Source of the DNA: Candidatus Kapaibacterium sp.
GTDB taxonomy: Bacteria > Bacteroidota > Ignavibacteria > Kapaibacteriales > UBA2268
Length of the DNA stretch: 5,192 nt
Direction of reading: 5' to 3'
Assembly (NCBI GenBank): GCA_030835065.1
Contig: JAUQWR010000374.1
Span: 1 to 5,192, forward strand
The translations under genes and the position numbers were made by a program. Shown here piece after piece: positions 1 to 5,192 of the stretch. Within the stretch, counting starts at the first letter, position 1, and the number at the start of each line of letters is the position of its first letter. The notes beneath the pieces were generated by a model. The model was not told the origin of the DNA and did no database searches. It worked only from the letters and a program-made list of their open reading frames with translations.

Positions 1-1656
1 GGGTGCTTGAGAGCAGTTCCATTCAATTTCTGCCTGGGCATGTCCCCATTTTATTACTCTCAGATTTTCTTTGCCTTCGATTCTTTCGCCATAGGTATTA
101 TAGACACCATTTAATGATTCTTCCAGATCGAAGCTTTCATCGTAAGATATCCGGCTACGAACCACATTCTTGCCCGGCATAGGATAAGATGCCGATGCAT
201 AAAAATGTTTGCCATATTTTACTTCAGTATCGTTTGTTACTGATACAAGTTTTTTGGGCATTATTCTATAATAATTTTCTTGTCTTAAACTATCTTTTAG
301 TTTTGCTATAGCCACATTGCCTTTAAAAATTACATTACTGAAACTTGGGCGACCATAATCCCAGTCTGAATCTTTCCATTTGCTCAGATCTGATTTATCT
401 GTATTTTCTTTATACAAGTTATTTCCTAACAAATAATATTTGTTTGATAAATACATAATTCTCAATGTATCATTTTGTGATGCTTGGTATAATTGATTTA
501 TTTTATTATTTTTTCTATCATACAAATATAATTCTGCCGGTTGGGTTGTAGTGAAAAAAATTGAATCTAAATTATGCTCATAAATCTGATCTAGAAACAA
601 TTCCTTATCAATACTGCAAATTGTTTTAGAAGTCTTGCCGCTATCATTTGTTTCTCTGATTTCAAATCGTATTTTATTCAAATCATCATTATCTTGTGCA
701 CTTGTAAGCATGTAATAATTTTTTAAATTATCAGCTACAAAATAGTGGATTACGTATAAGTTATCATAATACTCGTCAAATGATTTTTCCATATTTGTAT
801 CTAAAATATACTTTCTATGAAAATATTTATCGTAATTTGCTAAATCTGTATTACAATATGCAAATAAATATTTGCCGTCAATATATTTTACATTAGTATT
901 AAATGAATTATCTTTCTTATCAAATCTAATATCTTTTTTTATAAATTTATACTTTTTACCGCCATCTTTTGTATATGCAAAATTTACTTTAAAATCAGTA
1001 CCAAAGTCTAATGGACCGCCGAATATTCCATTACCATCTTCACTTATATAAAAGACTGAATTACTCGAAAATATACTGAAATATGAAACTGTATCAATAT
1101 TAATAATACTATCTACAATAATTCCGTTTTCTCTTTTGTATGTTTTACTTGTGTCGATATTCAATCCTAATTCGCTTGGAAGGAAACAATCACCATAATT
1201 ATCAGTTCTATATATTTCGTTTGTACACAATTTATCATTGATAAAATAATATGTAGAATCGTTTATAATTTGTATTGGTTTTCCATTCAAACAAGATACA
1301 AGCTTCCAGTCTGAGCTGAAATCACTACTATACAATACACTTTTTGAATTGCCAGTTTTAATCCAATTATTATTTAAACAAATCATTTTTGAGTATAATA
1401 AAGCATCAAAGGTAAGATTCCTATCAATTTGACTTGAACCTATTGTTACATAATAATTTGAAAATGAAGATCCATATTTAATATAATCTTGAATATCACT
1501 ATTGAATTGATAAAGTTGCATTATACTACTAAATCCTCCTCCTAAAGAAGCAGGAGAATGTGACTTAAGGATTTTATTATTTGTTACATCTTTGAATGAA
1601 TGTATATATAAATTATTATTAAAAGCAAAATAATTCAGATTTGCCATGTCAAACCA
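1..1656 (-). CDS. C-terminal part of frameshifted secreted beta-propeller protein with type IX sorting domain (partial)
   Basis: I translated this frame row by row. It is open for 552 codons from 1656 to base 1, with no stop, and continues past the window edge. It is in the -1 frame relative to the N-terminal part at 1635-2423, and joining the two gives one coherent protein. Residue numbers below assume that join. Asp-box-like repeats (S/T-x-D-x-G-x-x-W) occur as SSDFSSDW (366-373), TDNYGDCF (407-414), SEDGNGIF (461-468), TKDGGKKY (485-492) and TNDSGKTS (592-599), most of them degenerate. Such repeats mark sialidase/sortilin-type beta-propellers. From about residue 744, ASASYPMPGKNVV, then GVYNTYGERI, then EIEWNCSQAP match the layout of type IX secretion C-terminal sorting domains. 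Only roughly the last 15 residues should be missing. A gene caller might start a separate gene at ATG 1647 (MANLNYF), but that ATG has no ribosome site and no signal peptide. The binding target or enzymatic role is unknown. Confidence 0.82.
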
Positions 1657-2423
1657 TTTTTTTTAAAATCAGGATTTTTGGGATTCAAGTAATAATTATC
1701 TTTATAAAAATAGTTTAAATATGATAAATTAATATCTGTATAATATAGACAGTGATTTATATCAATTACTATAGAATCATTAATTTTATAAGCAGCAAAA
1801 TAAAAATAAATTGAATTTTTATTGATTTTTGGTATTTTTTCTTCAATATTAACTGTGCGAATTTCAGATAATTCTTGATTTAATATTATATATGATTTAG
1901 GATTTTTGGTCCATGTATTAAATATAAATAACGAATCAGTAAATTGATTAATATAGCCATCTTTGATTAATGATGAGTCTGATAGTTTACTAAGTGTTTT
2001 CAAACAATTAAATTGTCTATTTATTAATTTCAATTCAAAATTAGTTTTTATGAGAATATTATTGTCGAAAACAAATATATCATAAATTTTTTCATTTTCT
2101 GTGACAAGTAGTTTTATTTTACTCCAACTTTTCCCATCATCTATAGATTTGATAACAAATCCTTCTTCAATTATTCCCCATAATGTGTCTTTATAGTTCA
2201 CTATTTTATTGATTTTACCATATTCATTCAGAGAATATTGCTTCCACGATACACCATTGTTGCTGCTTAGTAGATATGAGCCGTAATCTCCATATACTAT
2301 TGTATTATTTCCAGTACTTACTGCACCATAATAATTAATATTGAGTGGCATTAATTCAAATTCTGATGAAAAAAGTTTATTGGTAATAACAAAAACTAAT
2401 AATAGAAACAGCAACCTTTTCAT
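1635..2423 (-). CDS. N-terminal part of the same secreted beta-propeller protein, ended early by a frameshift
   Basis: The start is placed at ATG 2421-2423 rather than 30 bases upstream. A GGAG ribosome site (2429-2432) lies 5 bases before it, and the protein then opens with a classic signal peptide: MKRLLFLLLVFVITN, a short positive end and a hydrophobic core, with likely cleavage near residues 20-22. The mature part has two good Asp-box motifs, SSNNGVSW (53-60) and SIDDGKSW (93-100), each followed by beta-rich sequence. This is the pattern of BNR/sortilin-like propeller blades in exported proteins. The frame reaches TGA at 1635-1637, shortly after an eight-A run. The last residues, NGLTWQI, look like out-of-frame tail, while the adjacent frame continues the repeat protein for over 550 codons. 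With one A restored the join reads NPDFKKKWFDMANL. On its own this fragment has no sorting domain and would not be expected to anchor at the surface. GC content is very low (about 15-25% in sampled rows). Confidence 0.8.
   Translation of the reverse strand: MKRLLFLLLVFVITNKLFSSEFELMPLNINYYGAVSTGNNTIVYGDYGSYLLSSNNGVSWKQYSLNEYGKINKIVNYKDTLWGIIEEGFVIKSIDDGKSWSKIKLLVTENEKIYDIFVFDNNILIKTNFELKLINRQFNCLKTLSKLSDSSLIKDGYINQFTDSLFIFNTWTKNPKSYIILNQELSEIRTVNIEEKIPKINKNSIYFYFAAYKINDSIVIDINHCLYYTDINLSYLNYFYKDNYYLNPKNPDFKKNGLTWQI
1657..1664 (-). other. Frameshift site at an eight-A homopolymer
   Basis: The coding strand reads GAT TTT AAA AAA AAT GG, with eight consecutive A residues. Upstream the frame ends each codon on coordinates divisible by 3. 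Downstream the open frame is displaced by one base, equal to a -1 slip or one missing A. The 0-frame A_AAA_AAT also fits the X_XXY_YYZ form of a ribosomal slippery heptamer. I saw no convincing stem-loop or internal Shine-Dalgarno to stimulate it. The candidates are an assembly or sequencing indel, a true lesion, or slippage in transcription or translation. The sequence alone does not decide between them. Confidence 0.8.
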
Positions 2424-2543
2424 AATAACTCCATAAATTAATAAATGAATCATCTGCCTTACTTGTATCTATTAAACCACTTGAAATTATCTACTTTCAT
2501 TCTTCAGATCATATAACCAGCATAAAAATAAATAAAAATAATT

Positions 2544-2574
2544 ACTATACAAAAATTATTTTTCTTTTACTCAA
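2544..2574 (-). promoter_or_regulatory. Possible promoter of the propeller gene
   Basis: On the reverse strand, TTGAGT (2569-2574) is followed after 19 bases by TATAGT (2544-2549), a loose sigma-70-like pair. The spacing is long and the region is so AT-rich that such matches arise by chance. A promoter somewhere in 2440-2620 is expected, because a terminator separates this gene from the upstream operon. This exact placement is weak. Confidence 0.25.
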
Positions 2575-2623
2575 ACTTTTAACAAAATATTAATTTTCAA
2601 TAAATACTTGAATACATTTTACT

Positions 2624-2649
2624 TACAAAAAAGCCGCTTGCGCGGCTTT
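2624..2649 (-). terminator. Rho-independent terminator after the phosphorylase gene
   Basis: A perfect 8-bp inverted repeat, AAAGCCGC / GCGGCTTT (2630-2637 and 2642-2649), closes a 4-base loop. On the reverse strand it is followed by TTTTTTGTA, six T in a row including the stem end. It begins two bases after the TAA stop of the phosphorylase gene (2652-2654). It is by far the most GC-rich element in an otherwise AT-rich spacer. It ends the three-gene operon and isolates the propeller gene. The T-run lies on the reverse-strand side, which gives the direction. Confidence 0.92.
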
Positions 2650-2651
2650 AA

Positions 2652-3479
2652 TTATATTTTTGCTACAAATTCTTTAATTAGCGTTATCAGGTGAGGCTCT
2701 GCAATAGCAGCAGTTTCGATTATTTCATGAATATCTACAGCTTGCAAAGAATCAGGATAGCACTCGTCAGTAAGTACAGAGATACCAAACACTCTCAAGC
2801 CCATTTGTCTTGCAACAATATTTTCAGGTATAGTACTCATACCAATCACATCTGCGCCTATTGTTCGCAAAAATCTATATTCCGCTCTAGTTTCTAAGCT
2901 TGGACCGCTCATCGCAGCATATACACCTTTGTACAATTTAATTCCTTTTTCTAATCCGATTTTTTCAGCAATTTCTATAAACTTTTTATCATAAGGTTCG
3001 CTCATATCAACAAATCTGGGACCGAATGAATCGTCATGCTTTCCAATCAATGGATTATCGCCAATCAAATTAATATGATCGTCGATTATCATAATATTTC
3101 CCTTGGGGAAATATGGATTAAGCGAACCACCTGCATTGGAGATAATCAAATTATTAACTCCCAAGTATTTCATTACTCTTACCGGAAAAGTAATTTCCTG
3201 CATTGTATAGCCTTCGTAGTAATGAAATCTTCCTTGCATTACAACAACGTTTTTGCCGGAAAGCTTACCAAAAATCAACTTACCTTTGTGCGATTCTACA
3301 GTCGATACCGGAAAATTTGGTATTTCTGAGTAATCAATTACTTGTTCCGGTTCAATATCTTTGACAATACCACCCAGCCCTGTACCTAAAATAACACCAA
3401 TTTCAGGGCTTGCAGTTATTTTATTATTCAAAAAAGCAACCGTTTCTTGAATTCTGCTCTTTAATTCGTTTATTTCCAT
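2652..3479 (-). CDS. punA: Purine-nucleoside phosphorylase, trimeric (PNP/MTAP) type
   Basis: This cytosolic enzyme cleaves purine (deoxy)nucleosides with phosphate to give the free base and (deoxy)ribose-1-phosphate, in purine salvage. The 275-residue length fits the low-mass trimeric family. Visible motifs in order are the phosphate loop GTGLGG (32-37), ESHKG with H64, QGRFHYYEG (82-90) containing R84, H86 and Y88, NAGGS (115-119), SGPSLETRAEYR (191-202) with base-binding E196, and GMSTIPE (213-219) with M214 and S215. H251 matches the ribose-contacting His of the mammalian enzyme. The residue equivalent to human Asn243 is Asp238 (in LTDEC). This position bears on 6-oxo versus 6-amino base choice, so specificity for guanosine/inosine only should not be assumed. 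The gene starts at ATG 3479, 15 bases after the yggS stop. The leader AAAGAGAAAACT is a weak purine-rich ribosome site. It is the last gene of the operon. The family call is firm and the symbol is by analogy. Confidence 0.95.
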   Translation of the reverse strand: MEINELKSRIQETVAFLNNKITASPEIGVILGTGLGGIVKDIEPEQVIDYSEIPNFPVSTVESHKGKLIFGKLSGKNVVVMQGRFHYYEGYTMQEITFPVRVMKYLGVNNLIISNAGGSLNPYFPKGNIMIIDDHINLIGDNPLIGKHDDSFGPRFVDMSEPYDKKFIEIAEKIGLEKGIKLYKGVYAAMSGPSLETRAEYRFLRTIGADVIGMSTIPENIVARQMGLRVFGISVLTDECYPDSLQAVDIHEIIETAAIAEPHLITLIKEFVAKI

Positions 3480-3494
3480 AGTTTTCTCTTTATA

Positions 3495-4214
3495 TTAAAT
3501 TTGATAATATCTAGAACCAAAAATCGCAGTACCGACCCTAACATAAGTAGCACCTTCCTCGATAGCTGCGCCGAAATCATGAGTCATACCCATAGATAAT
3601 TCTGTAAGATTTATCCCGAGTTCGCTATTTATTTTGTCTTTTAATTCCCTAAGAAGTCTAAATTCTGCACGATAAATTTTTTCATCATCAGCAAATGTGC
3701 CAATAGTCATTAATCCTTTTAGCACTACTCCTTCAATATTTATAATACTTTTGGCTAATTCGATAGCTTCATCAGGCTCGCAACCAGATTTTGATTCTTC
3801 GCCAGAAGTATTAATTTGTATCAAGATATTAATAGTTCTATTATTTTTAATTGCCTGCCTGCCTATTTCTTCAGCTAATTTTTGAGAATCGACAGTATGT
3901 ATTGTGTGCACATAAGGTGCAAGATATTTTACCTTATTTGTCTGCAAATGCCCAATAAAATGCCATTCGATATTATCATAGACATTTAATACTTCTAATT
4001 TATCTCTAAATTCCTGAGCGTAGTTTTCACCAAAGCAAACAATTCCTGCATCGAAAGCATTTCTAAGCATTTCTACAGGATGTGTTTTTGATACAGCAAT
4101 TACAGTTACTTCCGATGCTTTGCGCCCTGCATTTATTGCAGATTCATCCGCCAAAGCTCTAATTCTTCCGTAATTACTTTTTAGCTCTTCTATACTTAAA
4201 ATATCAGATTCCAT
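3495..4214 (-). CDS. yggS: YggS/PLPBP family pyridoxal-phosphate homeostasis protein
   Basis: This is a single-domain TIM-barrel protein of the alanine racemase N-terminal fold. It binds pyridoxal 5'-phosphate and is known in other bacteria to keep vitamin B6 and amino/keto-acid pools balanced, without a proven enzymatic reaction. The 239-residue length is typical. K43 in IAVSKTHP is the expected Schiff-base lysine. Other family blocks are FGENYAQE (61-68), WHFIGHLQTNK (84-94), QINTSGEESKSG (133-144), GLMTIG (167-172), LSMGM (206-210) and VRVGTAIFGSR (225-235), the last two holding the phosphate. The segment after LSMGM reads THDF where many homologues have S-x-D-[YFL], a mild variation. The start at ATG 4214 is supported by AGGAAA just upstream. 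That ribosome site sits right at the TAG stop of the lipoprotein gene, with only 8 bases between the two genes, so translation is probably coupled. Its place between a lipoprotein and a nucleoside phosphorylase gives no direct functional clue. Confidence 0.96.
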   Translation of the reverse strand: MESDILSIEELKSNYGRIRALADESAINAGRKASEVTVIAVSKTHPVEMLRNAFDAGIVCFGENYAQEFRDKLEVLNVYDNIEWHFIGHLQTNKVKYLAPYVHTIHTVDSQKLAEEIGRQAIKNNRTINILIQINTSGEESKSGCEPDEAIELAKSIINIEGVVLKGLMTIGTFADDEKIYRAEFRLLRELKDKINSELGINLTELSMGMTHDFGAAIEEGATYVRVGTAIFGSRYYQI

Positions 4215-4222
4215 TTTCCTAC

Positions 4223-4552
4223 CTATTCTTTATAAGCTTCCGGATTTCTTTTGATTTTGTCTTTTAATATTTTTTCTACTTCTTTGCGAGCATCGTTTCG
4301 CAATGAATCAATAAATTTGGCAAATTTTTGCTTATCCTTTGCCAAATCAAAAAATACTTCTCTGAATTCTAATTCCGAATATCCATTATCAGAAATTATC
4401 TTTTGTACTCTCTTATTGGCGACCGATGTATCACTAATAGATTCTCTTACTATCAAAATTTCTTTATATGTCTTGCCAAATTTTTGCATTTCAGAATTAT
4501 CAGAGCAAGATATTGCTGCAAAAATCGCAAATATTATTATCAACTTCTTCAT
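4223..4552 (-). CDS. Small lipoprotein of unknown function
   Basis: The 109-residue product starts MKKLIIIFAIFAAISCSDN, which is a lipoprotein signal peptide: two lysines, a hydrophobic core, then the lipobox AISC with the lipidated Cys at residue 16. Ser at +2 does not suggest inner-membrane retention, so the outer membrane, periplasmic side, is likely. The mature part is short, charged and predicted helical, with a Lys/Glu/Asp-rich end (residues 70-109: AKDKQKFAKF, IDSLRNDARK, EVEKILKDKI). It loosely recalls the short DUF4296-like lipoproteins of Bacteroidota/Chlorobiota (repeated Y-x-x-I-L, then a Gly-Tyr-Ser turn followed by E-F-R), but I cannot confirm a family. Start choice: ATG 4552 has GGA (4557-4559) four bases upstream. 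The alternatives, ATG 4561 and a TTG at 4579, only lengthen the signal peptide and have poorer ribosome sites. It is the first gene of the operon with yggS and the phosphorylase. Confidence 0.8.
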   Translation of the reverse strand: MKKLIIIFAIFAAISCSDNSEMQKFGKTYKEILIVRESISDTSVANKRVQKIISDNGYSELEFREVFFDLAKDKQKFAKFIDSLRNDARKEVEKILKDKIKRNPEAYKE

Positions 4553-4669
4553 AAATTCCATTCCATTATTTTTCTTCAAAAATAACTAATATTTTCGAAA
4601 AATAAATTTTTATCCTCATATTTCTTTTTTATAATTGTAATGATTTAATAATAAATTTTTGAATATGTT
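4553..4669. promoter_or_regulatory. Divergent promoter region between lipoprotein operon and sirtuin gene
   Basis: This 117-base, strongly AT-rich spacer must serve leftward and rightward transcription. Rightward, TATAAT (4630-4635) is a perfect -10 hexamer about 34 bases before the sirtuin start, with only a poor -35 (TTTTTA, 4607-4612) at 17-base spacing. Leftward, TATTTTTG (4577-4584 on the reverse strand) fits the Bacteroidota-type TAnnTTTG element, 24 bases before the lipoprotein start, but with no TTG box upstream. The palindrome TTTTCGAAAA (4592-4601) lies between them and might be an operator or just chance. The region call is sound and the individual boxes are weak. Confidence 0.4.
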
Positions 4670-5192
4670 ATGAATTTATCAAAGAATATGATAGAACGTC
4701 TGGCTGGAGCTAATCATGTAGCTGTTCTTACTGGCGCTGGTGTTTCAGCCGAAAGCGGAATCAAAACATTTCGCGATCCGGATGGGCTTTGGACAAAGCT
4801 CAATCCGCAGCAACTAGCCAGTATCGATGGATTTATGAAAGATCCCAAAACTGTCTGGGCTTGGTATCAGGAGCGAAGAGATATTATTTCCAATTGCAAA
4901 CCTAATCCCGGGCATTTTGCTTTAGCTGAATTTTCAAAAATATTTCCTAAATTTGATCTGATTACTCAAAATGTTGATAGACTACATCAATCAGCTGGTT
5001 CTGAAAATGTAATTGAGCTACATGGCAATATTATCGACAATCGTTGTTTTGATTGTGGCAAGCCTTACAATGAGGATATTTCTACAAAAGAACTTGATAT
5101 TCCTAAATGCAAATTTTGTGGTGGCAAAATACGTCCTTGTGTAGTCTGGTTTGGAGAAATGCTACCTGAAAAAGCCCTTAGCCAAGCTGATT
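4670..5192 (+). CDS. cobB: Sir2/CobB-type NAD-dependent protein deacylase (N-terminal 174 residues, cut by window end)
   Basis: This enzyme uses NAD+ to remove acyl groups from protein lysines, releasing nicotinamide and O-acyl-ADP-ribose in the cytosol. Visible motifs are GAGVSAESGI (22-31) and TFRDPDGLW (33-41) of the Rossmann NAD site, TQNVDRLH (99-106), ELHGN with catalytic H118, a zinc ribbon with C126-x2-C129 and C147-x2-C150, and IRPCVVWFGEMLP (154-166). WYQERR (65-70) supplies Y66 and R69, the Tyr-x-x-Arg pair that in SIRT5 and E. coli CobB binds succinyl/malonyl/glutaryl groups. This predicts broad or acidic-acyl activity. Full-length relatives have about 230-245 residues, so some 60 residues lie beyond the window. 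ATG 4670 is the first in-frame start after the spacer and has no clear Shine-Dalgarno. ATG 4688 (residue 7) is a possible alternative that would still leave the whole NAD fold. The gene is transcribed away from the lipoprotein-yggS-phosphorylase operon, so co-transcription with it is excluded. Confidence 0.95.
   Translation, partial: MNLSKNMIERLAGANHVAVLTGAGVSAESGIKTFRDPDGLWTKLNPQQLASIDGFMKDPKTVWAWYQERRDIISNCKPNPGHFALAEFSKIFPKFDLITQNVDRLHQSAGSENVIELHGNIIDNRCFDCGKPYNEDISTKELDIPKCKFCGGKIRPCVVWFGEMLPEKALSQAD

Noticed and set aside
1..1647. A separate gene starting at ATG 1647 (MANLNYF) instead of a frameshifted continuation
   Set aside because: There is no ribosome site or signal peptide at that ATG, yet the product has a type IX sorting domain, which requires export. 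Joining it to the upstream signal-peptide frame by one A is simpler.
2454..2629. Hidden small gene or RNA in the spacer between the propeller gene and the terminator
   Set aside because: Only very short open frames occur (about 24 codons from near 2445, forward) without ribosome sites, and there is no tRNA-like or stable structured region apart from the terminator.
2691..2897. Forward-strand open frame antisense to the phosphorylase gene
   Set aside because: It lies wholly inside a gene with unmistakable family motifs on the reverse strand, and has no ribosome site or recognisable protein features.
3036..3329. Second forward-strand open frame antisense to the phosphorylase gene
   Set aside because: It is a shadow of the reverse-strand coding sequence, with a low-information translation rich in Ile, Asn and Ser and no domain pattern.
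3697..3885. Forward-strand open frame antisense to yggS
   Set aside because: Its hydrophobic look comes from reading conserved yggS codons on the wrong strand, and it has no independent start signals.
4553..4579. Upstream TTG/ATG starts for the lipoprotein
   Set aside because: They would only prepend residues such as KKNNGMEF to the signal peptide and have poorer ribosome-site spacing than ATG 4552.
4251..4589. Forward-strand open frames antisense to the lipoprotein gene
   Set aside because: The reverse strand has a proper lipobox, a ribosome site and tight operon spacing. The forward frames overlap it entirely and have none of these.
1..5192. CRISPR array, insertion sequence, phage or defence system
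   Set aside because: There are no spaced direct repeats, no terminal inverted repeats, and no transposase, integrase or nuclease motifs in any frame I read. The sirtuin is a plain CobB-type enzyme, not a SIR2 fused to a defence domain, in the part visible.

Overview
The window is AT-rich DNA that looks like the main chromosome of a bacterium from the Fibrobacterota-Chlorobiota-Bacteroidota (FCB) superphylum. The best lineage clue is the C-terminus of the large reverse-strand protein at the left edge. Its 'YPMPGKN...GVYNTYGERI...EIEWNCSQAP' pattern looks like a type IX secretion (Por) sorting domain in the style I associate with Kapabacteria/Ignavibacteria. The phylum assignment is an inference from motif style only.

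Left half (1-2423, reverse strand): one long gene for a secreted beta-propeller-like protein. It has a signal peptide, several Asp-box (BNR-like) repeats, and a sorting domain that runs off the left edge. The frame is broken at an eight-A run (1657-1664). The N-terminal part (start at 2423) stops at 1635, while the neighbouring frame stays open from 1656 to base 1. The body of this gene is far more AT-rich than the housekeeping genes beside it, whereas its last ~180 bases return to about 43% GC.

Middle (2424-2651): an AT-rich spacer with a clear rho-independent terminator (about 2624-2649) for the operon to its right, and a weak possible promoter for the propeller gene.

Right-centre (2652-4552, reverse strand): a tight three-gene operon in the order small lipoprotein, then yggS (PLP homeostasis protein), then a trimeric-type purine-nucleoside phosphorylase. 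The gaps are 8 and 15 bases and the operon ends at the terminator. Both enzyme genes carry their family's key residues. The lipoprotein is not assigned a function.

Right edge (4553-5192): a 117-base divergent spacer followed by the first 174 codons of a forward-strand Sir2/CobB NAD-dependent deacylase, cut by the window end. Its Tyr-x-x-Arg pair suggests an acyl pocket of the SIRT5/CobB kind. The enzymes suggest ordinary cofactor and nucleoside metabolism. I see no mobile element, CRISPR array, RNA gene or defence system. The points most worth a second look are the frameshift and the composition break in the propeller gene.
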